NCBI GenBank assembly: GCA_937894495.1
Contig: CALCRR010000082.1
Span: forward strand, 1 to 24,969
Reading direction: 5' to 3'
Source of the DNA: an uncultured Ruminococcus sp.
Lineage (GTDB): Bacteria; Bacillota; Clostridia; Oscillospirales; Ruminococcaceae
DNA: 24,969 nt
The position numbers were made by a program, and so were the translations under genes. Each line of letters starts with the position of its first letter. Position 1 is the first letter of the stretch. The notes under the pieces were generated by a model. The model was given only the letters and a program-made list of their open reading frames with translations, searched no databases and was not told where the DNA came from. Of the stretch, positions 1 to 7,009 are shown piece after piece.

Positions 1-13
1 GGACAAAAATATC

Positions 14-53
14 CAAAAAGACGTGTGTTAGGCTTAGTGTCAACACACCCTAG
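14..53 (-). terminator. Hairpin terminator of the L,D-transpeptidase gene, built from a CTAG repeat
   Basis: Read on the minus strand, the arms GTGTGTT and AACACAC flank a 12-nt loop, and the run GTCTTTTT follows, as expected for an intrinsic terminator. The hairpin is a copy of a short repeat also seen at 5583-5618 and, in part, at 7273-7293. Its leading CTAG contributes the TAG stop codon of the transpeptidase gene. Hairpin and T-run are seen directly; terminator activity is inferred. Confidence 0.6.
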
Positions 54-1558
54 TAGTACATAACAACAGGCGTCTCCAGCTCCACATTCTCGTAGATGTA
101 CTGCGCACCCTCATAGGGCATATTAATGCAGCCGTGGGAGCCGTTCCACTGGTAGATAGTTCCGCCGAAAGCACCTCTCCAGGTGGAGTCATGCAGACCT
201 ATGCCGCAGAGGGAGACGTTGTTCCAGTAATTGCAGGTGGTATCCCACTCTTCGCCGTCGGCGTTTGAGTCCTTCATGCGCTTGTTGGTCTCCTTAGACC
301 ACAGCTTGTATACGCCCTCCAGCGTGGTCCTTGCTGCCGAGGTGGTCTGTCCCGATACGATGTAGCACTCATAATCCAGCTTGCCGTTTTTGTAGTACCA
401 CAGGTGCTGGTCTGTAAGGTCTATCTCAACATAGGTCTTGCCTATGTCGTCATTAGCGGTCCTTGCCGATGGCAGACCCTTGTAAACAAAGGGGTAATCC
501 TCAACATAAACAGGCTCTACCGACTCAACGCTCACGCCGTCCTCCAGCATATCCACCAGCTCGTCGCAGGTAGCCTGCTGATATATCCACCAGCCGTATT
601 TAGCATCGCTGCTGGGCTCCACCGTGATATCGCCCTGGAGGGTTGCATGGAACTTTCTGGGCTTGTTGTAGGTATCGTACTTATCCGCAAGATACTCCAC
701 ATACTCCATAGCCTTGTCCTCGTCAACGCTGTAGTTGCCCATATCGTCCATATCCAGTATCTCAAGCAGGCGCTTGCCTGTGAGGGTCTCGGTGGTATAG
801 TTGAAATCGTATGTGATAGAGATATTGAAAACATTGTTGAGTGCAGCACACTGCTCCTCAAACACGCCCGACTTTATCTCAGGCACAGCATAGCAGCCCG
901 AGTTTTCATCGAGAGTTATCTCAAACTCGCCGCCGCTGAGGTCAGACTCCACAACATAATAAAGCTGCTGCATATCAGTTATCTTGTTGCCCTGTATCTC
1001 TTTGTTGATAACATAGCCCTCGTCGGTGAGCTCCATATAAGCATCGGCGGTCTCGGTATCGCCCCACTCCTGCTCGTCCAGGAGCTTTTCAAGCTTAGCC
1101 GCATCATAAGTAGCCTGCTCTGTATAGCTCAGGTCGGTCTTGCCTGCATAGCCCGAGAACCATGCGCCGTGGTTCACCTGCTCATAAAGCTTTTTCACCT
1201 CGTCAGCCGCATTTCTGGTATAGCCGAAATCCTTTGCAGGTATCTCAAACTTCTTGCCGTCAATGCCTGTTATCACCAGGTCGGGGTCCTTCTTATCCGC
1301 ACCCACTGCCTTGCAGGCTTCCTCATAGGTCATGCCGCTGACGTCTGTGCCGTTTATAAAGGTATCGTTAAGGAACTTACCGCCGTAATAAGCTCTGCCC
1401 GAGATATAGGCGATGCCCAGTGACGCCACCATAACACCCAGAACTACTCCGCAGATAAGGCCCACATTATTCTTTTTTGCTTTCTTCCTGCTCTTCTTTT
1501 TACTGCTGCTTTTTACCGCTGCCGTGCTTTTGCCGAACTGTGCAGTACCTGTGCTCAT
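50..1558 (-). CDS. Membrane-anchored L,D-transpeptidase (YkuD domain) with putative peptidoglycan-binding domain
   Basis: This enzyme should make 3-3 (L,D) cross-links in peptidoglycan or attach groups to it, acting outside the membrane. The 502-residue product has a Lys-rich cytoplasmic N-terminus (about 18-32), one membrane helix (about 32-53), a long middle region resembling the PG_binding_4 repeats found with these enzymes, and a C-terminal YkuD domain. The catalytic signature is clear: an upstream His in GLHDS and the SHGCIN motif with the nucleophile Cys at about residue 477, 26 residues from the C-terminus. I chose the ATG at 1558 because AAGGAAGGG lies 7 nt upstream; an in-frame ATG at 1585 has no such site. 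It is transcribed alone from the promoter at 1629-1658. Oddity: the TAG stop lies inside a repeat. Domain layout resembles the Enterococcus faecium Ldt type. Family call is firm, exact substrate is not. Confidence 0.93.
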   Translation of the reverse strand: MSTGTAQFGKSTAAVKSSSKKKSRKKAKKNNVGLICGVVLGVMVASLGIAYISGRAYYGGKFLNDTFINGTDVSGMTYEEACKAVGADKKDPDLVITGIDGKKFEIPAKDFGYTRNAADEVKKLYEQVNHGAWFSGYAGKTDLSYTEQATYDAAKLEKLLDEQEWGDTETADAYMELTDEGYVINKEIQGNKITDMQQLYYVVESDLSGGEFEITLDENSGCYAVPEIKSGVFEEQCAALNNVFNISITYDFNYTTETLTGKRLLEILDMDDMGNYSVDEDKAMEYVEYLADKYDTYNKPRKFHATLQGDITVEPSSDAKYGWWIYQQATCDELVDMLEDGVSVESVEPVYVEDYPFVYKGLPSARTANDDIGKTYVEIDLTDQHLWYYKNGKLDYECYIVSGQTTSAARTTLEGVYKLWSKETNKRMKDSNADGEEWDTTCNYWNNVSLCGIGLHDSTWRGAFGGTIYQWNGSHGCINMPYEGAQYIYENVELETPVVMYY

Positions 1559-1628
1559 CTGAATTCCCTTCCTTACTTTAAGCAAATGGAAAATACTGTA
1601 ACTAACTATACTCTTCTTATATACTTAT

Positions 1629-1658
1629 AGTATAACACAAACAAGGCGGTTTTGTCTA
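1629..1658 (-). promoter_or_regulatory. Putative sigma-A promoter of the L,D-transpeptidase gene
   Basis: On the minus strand a TAGACA -35 box (1653-1658) and a TATACT -10 box (1629-1634) are separated by 18 nt. This leaves a leader of about 65 nt before the ATG at 1558. The rest of the 1559-1820 gap is AT-rich and holds, besides this, only the terminator of the next minus-strand gene. Confidence 0.6.
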
Positions 1659-1764
1659 TAGTAATTTTTTCAAAAACCGACAAAATTTTGAACAAATTTC
1701 TATCCAAAAAATTCCCTATTCTGGTGATTTTTCAGAAAACCGCAAATTACTGTCTGCCTGCGAG

Positions 1765-1798
1765 CAAAACAGCGCCTTTGCCCTGTGAGCAAAAGCGC
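1765..1798 (-). terminator. Terminator of the secreted membrane-anchored protein gene
   Basis: On the minus strand GCGCTTTTGC and GCAAAGGCGC form a 10-bp stem with one G-T pair around a 7-nt loop, followed by TGTTTTG. It starts 22 nt past the TAA of the gene at 1821. The U-run is short, so efficiency is uncertain. Confidence 0.55.
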
Positions 1799-1820
1799 CG
1801 GTTATTATCTGCTGCCTGTA

Positions 1821-2597
1821 TTACTTAGCGTTCTTCTTGTCAACGAACTCGCCTGTGTTTACATCAAAGGCTTCCTTAGACTGCCTGCTGATTATGAACC
1901 AGATAACGCCCACTGCAACGATTATGCCTGCTGCGATGCCCACAGCTATGCCGATAACGTTCTTTTTCTTGTTCTCCTTATCCTTTTTCTCCTCAGCCTT
2001 CTTAGCCTCTTCCTCTGCCTTTTTGATCTCGGGGTCTACCCAGTGTGTGCCCTCGCTTGCAGGCAGGCAGTTTGATATGGTAACGCCTGTGACCTTGATC
2101 TTTGCGACATCTGTAGCGCCGAAGAGAATGCTGTCCACCTTCTCAAAATTATCTGTGCCGTATGCCTCCACGATATCAGCATAAGCGAACTGCTCGGATA
2201 CCGAATAATCGGCGTCGCCGCTGCCTGCGCCAATGGGGGCTACCTTTGCCCACACGCCGCCGTCAGCCTTTACCATAGGTGTATCGGGGTTTGACCAGCT
2301 CTGGAAGATAAGCTCAACGGGATAGCCTGTGCTGCCGCCCTGCTCCTCAACGATATCGTAAGTTACGGTGATGACTGAGTCCTCTGTGATACGGGTAGCG
2401 TCAAAGGTGCTGTCATCCTCGGCTGAATATGTAAAAATAGCGCTCTGAGCCCAGGCGTCGGCTTCTATAGCGTCCTTGGGGTCAAGGGTCACGTCCTCAA
2501 GCTTTGCCGAAGCGCCTGCGAAAACTGCTGTGTTTGCTGTCATGATACCTGCTGCCATAAGACCTGTTGCCAAACGAGATACTATCCTGCTTTTCAT
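1821..2597 (-). CDS. Secreted, C-terminally membrane-anchored protein with a beta-rich extracellular domain
   Basis: No enzyme motif is visible. The 258-residue product has a signal peptide (MKSRIVSR, hydrophobic core, probable cleavage after VFAGASA), an extracellular domain rich in beta-strand character and aromatic residues (about 30-175, ending in KVTGVTISN), a Lys/Glu-rich linker (about 190-206), a membrane helix (about 207-232) and a short basic cytoplasmic tail. The extracellular part resembles the non-catalytic, possibly carbohydrate-binding domains that occur in Ruminococcus surface proteins, and distantly the domains of the dockerin protein at 23295; this is inference from pattern only. 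The ATG at 2597 is chosen because GGAG lies 9 nt upstream; a further in-frame ATG at 2639 would spoil the signal peptide. It is transcribed alone. A surface sugar-binding or adhesion role is plausible but unproven. Confidence 0.8.
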   Translation of the reverse strand: MKSRIVSRLATGLMAAGIMTANTAVFAGASAKLEDVTLDPKDAIEADAWAQSAIFTYSAEDDSTFDATRITEDSVITVTYDIVEEQGGSTGYPVELIFQSWSNPDTPMVKADGGVWAKVAPIGAGSGDADYSVSEQFAYADIVEAYGTDNFEKVDSILFGATDVAKIKVTGVTISNCLPASEGTHWVDPEIKKAEEEAKKAEEKKDKENKKKNVIGIAVGIAAGIIVAVGVIWFIISRQSKEAFDVNTGEFVDKKNAK

Positions 2598-2674
2598 AAT
2601 TTTAATCTCCTTTTCATAACTCAATATTAATTGAAGCATTAACCAAAATTAACCTCTATCATTTTTACAAGGTT

Positions 2675-2703
2675 ATTTTAGCACATTCTTTTTCATAAGT
2701 AAA
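2675..2703 (-). promoter_or_regulatory. Putative promoter of the membrane-anchored protein gene
   Basis: Minus-strand TTTACT (2698-2703) and TAAAAT (2675-2680) are 17 nt apart, with about 75 nt of leader to the ATG at 2597. The -35 box is a weak match, so confidence is moderate. Confidence 0.45.
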
Positions 2704-2740
2704 GGGGTAAAAATTATTTTTAACAAAAGTTCATAATAAT

Positions 2741-2784
2741 TTAAAAATGCGCCTATTTACGTGTTAAAACGATAAAAAGGCGCA
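2741..2784 (-). terminator. Terminator of ruvX
   Basis: On the minus strand TGCGCCT and AGGCGCA form a 7-bp stem that continues as an imperfect AU-rich stem to about 12 bp, and the 3' side runs into TTTTTAAATT. It lies about 80 nt past the ruvX stop. A separate small palindrome, CTGTTAA/TTAACAG, sits at 2812-2831 between the stop and this hairpin; its role is unknown. Confidence 0.75.
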
Positions 2785-2862
2785 CTGTCATTATAGCTAA
2801 AAACTTATTATCTGTTAAGCTTTATTAACAGGGTTATGACGAATGGTCATTAATGCAAGCTC

Positions 2863-3279
2863 TTACCTCTTACTTCTGAAAGCCAGATAGCTTTCCAAAA
2901 TAATAGTTGCGGCAACGGTGTCAACAACGGCTTTGCGTTTTTTGCCCCTGACGTTAACGGTGTTGAGCACCTGATGGGCGGTGACGGTAGTGGAGCGCTC
3001 GTCCCACATTTTAACGGGCAGGTCTGCCGCAGCCGAAAGCAGGCTGCCAAAGGCTTCGCACTTTTCGGCACGGTCACCTCTGGTGCCGTTCATGTTCAGG
3101 GGGAGCCCCACAATGATCTCGCCCACCCCCAGCTCTTTAGCCTTGGCGGCAATTTTTTCTGCCAGCCTGTCGGGGTCATATTCTGTTATGGTGCCCACAG
3201 GGGAAGCCAGCAGCTCCGAGCTGTCGGAGACTGCAAGACCTGTACGGGCGTCGCCGTAATCTACTGCTAAGATCTTCAT
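2863..3279 (-). CDS. ruvX: RuvX/YqgF-family putative Holliday junction resolvase / pre-16S rRNA nuclease
   Basis: The product belongs to the RNase H-fold YqgF family, linked to Holliday junction resolution and, in E. coli, to 5' processing of 16S rRNA. At 138 residues it has the normal family length. The first strand carries the family motif AVDYGDARTGLAVSD with the first acidic residue, followed by IIVGLPLNMNGTRGDRAE, the MWDERSTT motif with a conserved acidic residue, and a last acidic residue in VDTVAATI. The ATG at 3279 has AAAGGAT upstream. The dockerin gene upstream ends only 15 nt before this start and no terminator lies between, so the two may be cotranscribed, which is an odd pairing of a secreted protein with a housekeeping nuclease. 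A good terminator follows at 2741-2784. Confidence 0.95.
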   Translation of the reverse strand: MKILAVDYGDARTGLAVSDSSELLASPVGTITEYDPDRLAEKIAAKAKELGVGEIIVGLPLNMNGTRGDRAEKCEAFGSLLSAAADLPVKMWDERSTTVTAHQVLNTVNVRGKKRKAVVDTVAATIILESYLAFRSKR

Positions 3280-3294
3280 AGTATCCTTTCGGGG

Positions 3295-4179
3295 TCAAAT
3301 CAAAGTCTTATTTTTCGCCGCATTTATAAGTATCATAGAGTCCTTTGAGTCCAGCTTTCCGTCGGCATTCACATCGGCGGCGGTGAACTCTGCGTCAGTC
3401 TTGGGCGTTAGCTTTTTGAGGGCAAACTGTACCGACTTCATAGCGTCCTTGGTATCAAGTCTGCCGTCGCCCGAGATATCGCCCAGGGGTCTTATCACGG
3501 CAGTGGGGATATCTACGACAAATTTTATGCCGTTTTCATCAGCATAAGCCTGCGCTGCGCTGCCCTCTGCGCCGTAGATGGTGAAGTCCTTATCGACTGT
3601 ATATTCTTGCTGACTATCTATAAAAATGTAGCCGACAGCATATTCGTCGATCTTCTCAACACTTGCAGGTATGTGCAGCTCTTTTAACGATGTGCAGTTG
3701 AGAAAAGCTTCTGCCCCTATCATTTTCACATTCGCCCCTATGTCAACATACTCAAGCTTATCGAGATATTCACACGCAAGGGGAGATATCTCCGTAAGTC
3801 CGTTTCCGAAGTCAATGTATTTAAGATCTTTACAGCCGCTGAAGCCTGTGCCCTCCACCATAGATGTTACAGTATCGGCAACATATAAATACTCTATGCC
3901 TGAGCAGCTCAGCCATTCATCAAAGATACCGTAAGCGACCTCTCCGCCGTCAACACCAAGAGAAGTCACGGTTATACCGTCGATCTTTTCAGGTACGGTC
4001 ACACTGCGGATATTGCTGTTATAGCCGTAATAGCTGGTCAGTTCAGCAGTGCCGTCCTCCTTGACTCTGTAGAGATAGTCACCGCTTCTTACAGTTTCGG
4101 CGCTTGCACCTATCGCAGAAAAGCCTGATAGGGCTGTCATTGCAGCTGTGATAAATGTTATGGTTCTTTTTGCTTTCAT
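3295..4179 (-). CDS. Secreted leucine-rich-repeat protein with C-terminal type I dockerin
   Basis: This 294-residue protein should be exported and docked onto a cohesin-bearing scaffold. It has a signal peptide (MKAKRTI, hydrophobic core, cleavage near GASAE), then BspA-like (LRR_5) repeats at about 45-200 with recurring units such as LKYIDFGNGLTEI, LEYVDIGANVKMI and LKELHIPASVEKI. The C-terminal dockerin (about 230-294) shows two EF-hand-like calcium loops, GDISGDGRLDTKDAM and ADVNADGKLDSKDSM, about 36 residues apart. No catalytic domain is seen; LRR_5 modules usually bind proteins or surfaces. The ATG at 4179 is chosen because GGGGAG lies 9 nt upstream and it gives a clean signal peptide; an in-frame ATG at 4248 does not. 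The stop is 15 nt from ruvX. The leader carries a CAGGT/ACCTG hairpin (4211-4228). Confidence 0.9.
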   Translation of the reverse strand: MKAKRTITFITAAMTALSGFSAIGASAETVRSGDYLYRVKEDGTAELTSYYGYNSNIRSVTVPEKIDGITVTSLGVDGGEVAYGIFDEWLSCSGIEYLYVADTVTSMVEGTGFSGCKDLKYIDFGNGLTEISPLACEYLDKLEYVDIGANVKMIGAEAFLNCTSLKELHIPASVEKIDEYAVGYIFIDSQQEYTVDKDFTIYGAEGSAAQAYADENGIKFVVDIPTAVIRPLGDISGDGRLDTKDAMKSVQFALKKLTPKTDAEFTAADVNADGKLDSKDSMILINAAKNKTLI

Positions 4180-4210
4180 AGATATCAACTCCCCTTTGAT
4201 AATTTCTATA

Positions 4211-4289
4211 CAGGTATTGCCCCACCTGACGGGAAAAGTTATTAACAAACCTAAAAATCATCGTGAATTTTTTTACTAATATCATTATA
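4211..4289 (-). promoter_or_regulatory. Leader hairpin and possible -10 box of the LRR-dockerin gene
   Basis: A TATAAT -10-like box lies at 4284-4289 on the minus strand; no convincing -35 box is found at 16-18 nt, so the promoter is tentative. About 55 nt downstream, CAGGT and ACCTG pair around an 8-nt loop (4211-4228), just before the ribosome binding site. The same arm sequences occur in the leader hairpin of the dockerin gene at 23295. The remainder of the 4180-4396 gap is AT-rich, with a direct repeat of GCTGACAAAT near 4361-4382 and no gene. Confidence 0.35.
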
Positions 4290-4396
4290 CATCTTAGTAA
4301 TGAAGAATGTGTTAATTTTATTCACCGCATAATGGCAGTATTATTTAATAATTTTTTAAGCTGACAAATATGCTGACAAATGCCGTTTTTGGGTAG

Positions 4397-5272
4397 CTAC
4401 AGGCTGCCGATGACTGTTATTATCGGCAGTGTGAGGGCGCTGAGCAGGGTGGTAACTGCAAAAAATTCCGAGCAGCGCTGGGGCTTTTTATCCATTTGTA
4501 TTGCAAACATGGTGCCTGTGGTGGCACAGGGGCAGGCGGCTGCTATGGTCACTGTCATAAGCACCAGCTGCGGCGCACCAAACAGGCGGCACACTGCAAA
4601 GCTCACCACAGGCACCACCAGCAGCTTCATCGCCGACACAAGGTATACTCCCGAGCGCTTCATGGCTTTTATAAAGCTGGTCTGCGCCGCCGCCGAGCCT
4701 GCAATCAGCATGGCTAAGGGGGTGTTCATGGCGGTGACATATTCAAGTGAGCCCGACAGCAGCGAGGGCAGCCTGAGGTTTGTAAGATAGCAGATAAGTC
4801 CCAGAAAAACCGCTATGACCGAGGGCGACCTTAACGCCTTGACAAATGATGAAAAGTCCCTCTCGCCCTTCATCAGCATAAAGCCGTGGGTCCACACCAG
4901 CAGGTTGAAAAGGGTGACATAGGCTGTCAGGTACAGCACCCCCTCTGTGCCGAAAATCCCGTTGATAAGCGGTATGCCGATAAATCCGCAGTTTGAGTAT
5001 ATGCATGAGAACCGCTCGATATCCCGGTCCTCACGGCTCTTTCTCACAAGCACCATTGAAAGCAGTATCGCCACTGCGAATGACACCGCCGACAGCAGAA
5101 AGGACCACAAAAGCCCCCCTAAAAGCTCACGGCTGTACTTAGTCTGGTAGGACATGAATATCAGCAGCGGATTAACTATGTTGAGCTCCACCGACGAAAG
5201 CTGCTTTGAGCCCTCTTTGGTGATAATGCCTTTAAAGCTGCAAATAACGCCTAAAAACAAAATTATGAACAT
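4397..5272 (-). CDS. AEC-family (auxin efflux carrier-like) membrane transporter
   Basis: The product is a polytopic membrane protein of the AEC family (BART superfamily), which exports or takes up organic anions such as malate; its substrate cannot be read from sequence. The family pattern is visible: NIVNPLLIFMSY near the N-terminus, FSCIYSNCGFIGIPLINGIFGTEGVLYLTAYVTLFNLLVWTHG in the first half, and the C-terminal NTPLAMLIAGS and ACPCATTGTMFAIQMD segments. About 8-9 helices are seen from the ATG at 5272, 291 residues. That ATG has no ribosome binding site, and in-frame sequence upstream still reads like the family's N-terminus (ENGLLIGRQII), beginning at an ACG codon at 5311 that has GGGGAG 8 nt before it. 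The true protein is probably about 304 residues. A consensus promoter lies at 5370-5398. Confidence 0.88.
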   Translation of the reverse strand: MFIILFLGVICSFKGIITKEGSKQLSSVELNIVNPLLIFMSYQTKYSRELLGGLLWSFLLSAVSFAVAILLSMVLVRKSREDRDIERFSCIYSNCGFIGIPLINGIFGTEGVLYLTAYVTLFNLLVWTHGFMLMKGERDFSSFVKALRSPSVIAVFLGLICYLTNLRLPSLLSGSLEYVTAMNTPLAMLIAGSAAAQTSFIKAMKRSGVYLVSAMKLLVVPVVSFAVCRLFGAPQLVLMTVTIAAACPCATTGTMFAIQMDKKPQRCSEFFAVTTLLSALTLPIITVIGSL

Positions 5273-5369
5273 GGTGATTATCTGTCTGCCGATAAGTAAA
5301 CCGTTTTCCGTAAATATCTCTCCCCACAGTTGAAAAATTCAGTTCTTTATTAAACTCAGTTATATAGTA

Positions 5370-5398
5370 ATTATATTCCATAACCTCCACAATGTCAA
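5370..5398 (-). promoter_or_regulatory. Perfect-consensus promoter of the AEC transporter gene
   Basis: On the minus strand TTGACA (5393-5398) and TATAAT (5370-5375) are separated by exactly 17 nt, matching the sigma-70/sigma-A consensus at all 12 positions. Transcription would start near 5363, giving about 50 nt of leader to the ACG at 5311. The 167-bp repeat begins 15 bp upstream of the -35 box. Confidence 0.8.
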
Positions 5399-5413
5399 GT
5401 TCCTCGGGCGGAC

Positions 5414-5580
5414 GGGTCCTCGCCGGACGGGGTGTTTCCCCCACCTGTGCCTCTAGAAGCAAGAAACCAGAGGCAAGAAGCAAGAGTCCCCTTTTCAGAC
5501 TTTGTTTGTTTGGGAAATTTCTTGCCTCTTGCTTCTTACCTCTTGCCTCTAATAGCTGGGGGCGCTTTTGTGCTGCTAGT
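5414..5580. repeat. Dispersed hairpin-rich repeat, copy A
   Basis: This 167-bp stretch is nearly the same as 21367-21534. It contains, in order, a GTCC/GGAC hairpin, a GGGG/CCCC hairpin, and a large imperfect hairpin made of purine-rich units like AGAGGCAAGAAGCAAGA on the left and their complement on the right around a loop of about 25 nt (CTTTTCAGACTTTG...). It carries no convincing reading frame. Copy A is preceded by an extra partial duplication of its own end (TCCTCGGGCGGACGGG at 5400-5416). It sits between the stop of the sodium symporter gene and the AEC promoter. It could be a non-autonomous mobile element or a structured regulatory sequence. Confidence 0.85.
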
Positions 5581-5582
5581 CG

Positions 5583-5618
5583 CTAGGGCGTGTTGACACT
5601 AAGCCTAACACACCCTAG
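5583..5618. repeat. CTAG-bounded palindromic repeat, full copy
   Basis: Arms CTAGGGCGTGTT and AACACACCCTAG (one mismatch) flank a 12-nt centre, GACACTAAGCCT. Both ends are CTAG. A near-identical copy lies reversed at 23-53, and the first 18 bp recur at 7273. The TAG stop of the symporter gene (5615-5617) is inside the right-hand CTAG. The hairpin may also act as a terminator for that gene, although no T-run follows. Confidence 0.8.
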
Positions 5619-7009
5619 TTAAAAATACCAAACGACCCCAGCAGAAGAATAAACAGCAGCACAGGTGCTATGAACTTTATCATTACTATGTAAAGCTTTT
5701 TTCTGCCGAAGCGCTCGCCGTTTCTGGTGGCTTCGTCAATTACCGTTTTGGGCTTTACCAGCCAGCCTATCAGTATGCAGGTGCTGATAGCTACCACAGG
5801 CATAAGCACGTTGTTGCTGATATAATCAAAGATATCAAGCAGCTGTGCCGATGAATCGGCTGCGGTGTTGGGCAGCTTTATCTCGAAATATAAAGCGTTG
5901 TAACCAAGGCAGATGACCACGCTTATCGCCAGTGCCACCAGCGTTTCTACAATAGTCGCCTTTTTTCTGCTCCAGCCGAAGCGGTCGATAAGGCTTGCCA
6001 CCACCGCTTCAAGTATCGACATACAGCTGGTGAGTGCTGCAAAAAGCACCATTATAAAGAACACTGCGCCTACCACTGCGCCCACCTTGCCCATCTGGGC
6101 AAACACCTTTGGCAGAGCCACGAACATAAGCGAGGGTCCTGCGCTGTTCTTCATAGTCTCCTCACCCATAAAGGCATATACCGCAGGGATTATCATAACG
6201 CCTGCGAGGAAGGCTACTATGGTATCAAAAAGCTCTATCTGGTTGACCGACTTCATAAGGTTATCTTCATCTCTGAAATATGAGCCGTAGGTGACCATGA
6301 TGCCCATAGCCACGCTTATGCTGTAAAAAAGCTGACCCATAGCGTCAAGCACCACTATGAAAATATCCTTAAAGCCCATGCCCTTAACGCTGGGGATAAC
6401 GAACACCTTCAGACCCTCAAGACCTGTTCTGCCATCCTCGCCCTTTATGGTCAGCGAGAATATCGCAATGCCGATGACCACCAGCAGCAGCGCAGGCATA
6501 AGCACCTTTGAGATAGCCTCGATGCCCTTGTTTACTCCCAGATAGATAACAAAGGCAGTTGCCCCCAGGAATATCACATCAAACACCAGGGGCGATGCAT
6601 AGCCGGTTATAAAGCCGCCGAAGTAGCCGTCCTTGGCAGCCTCAGCGCCTCCGCCCGTTAAAAATACGGTGCAGTATTTGAGCACCCAGCCGCCGATTAT
6701 GCTGTAATACGGCAGTATCATAAAGGGCACTATGCTGGCAAAAATGCCTATCCACTTAGATGGCTTGTGCAGCTCGCCGTAGGCAGTCAGGCAGCTCTGC
6801 TTGGTTTTTCTTCCTATTGATACCTCGGTGACTATCAGCGTATAGCCGAAGGTCAGCGCCAGCACCAGGTATATCACCAGAAACAGTCCGCCGCCGTCCT
6901 TTGCTGCCAGATACGGAAATCTCCAGATATTTCCCAGACCAACGGCGCTGCCTGCTGCCGCAAGCACAAAGCCGATAGAGCCCGAGAAGGAATTACGTTT
7001 CTCTTTCAT
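5615..7009 (-). CDS. Neurotransmitter:sodium symporter (NSS/SNF) family transporter
   Basis: This is a sodium-coupled amino-acid-type transporter of the LeuT fold in the cell membrane. The signature of helix 1, GSAVGLGNIWRFPYLAAKDGGG with the unwound centre that binds Na+ and substrate, is intact, and about 11-12 helices can be traced through 464 residues, the usual length for bacterial members. The helix 6 region reads DAMGQLFYSISVAMGIMVTYGSYF and helix 8 has the small-residue pattern typical of the sodium sites. The ATG at 7009 is preferred because GGGAG lies 10 nt upstream; the ATG at 7024 lacks such a site. Substrate is unknown; bacterial homologues carry amino acids. The stop codon lies inside a palindromic CTAG repeat. 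It is divergent from phoH across a 712-bp repeat-filled gap. Confidence 0.95.
   Translation of the reverse strand: MKEKRNSFSGSIGFVLAAAGSAVGLGNIWRFPYLAAKDGGGLFLVIYLVLALTFGYTLIVTEVSIGRKTKQSCLTAYGELHKPSKWIGIFASIVPFMILPYYSIIGGWVLKYCTVFLTGGGAEAAKDGYFGGFITGYASPLVFDVIFLGATAFVIYLGVNKGIEAISKVLMPALLLVVIGIAIFSLTIKGEDGRTGLEGLKVFVIPSVKGMGFKDIFIVVLDAMGQLFYSISVAMGIMVTYGSYFRDEDNLMKSVNQIELFDTIVAFLAGVMIIPAVYAFMGEETMKNSAGPSLMFVALPKVFAQMGKVGAVVGAVFFIMVLFAALTSCMSILEAVVASLIDRFGWSRKKATIVETLVALAISVVICLGYNALYFEIKLPNTAADSSAQLLDIFDYISNNVLMPVVAISTCILIGWLVKPKTVIDEATRNGERFGRKKLYIVMIKFIAPVLLFILLLGSFGIFN

Noticed and set aside
404..1423. Long plus-strand frame opposite the L,D-transpeptidase gene
   Set aside because: It is antisense to a gene with an intact catalytic motif and ribosome binding site; its Leu/Ile/His-rich translation has no family pattern and no ribosome binding site.
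5232..5483. Minus-strand 83-codon frame across the AEC start region
   Set aside because: It is out of frame with the transporter, starts inside the dispersed repeat upstream of the mapped promoter, and has no ribosome binding site.
5450..5560. Possible CRISPR-like array of AGAGGCAAGAAGCAAGA units
   Set aside because: The units are degenerate, lack spacers of constant length, and are arranged as the two arms of a hairpin; no cas gene is nearby.
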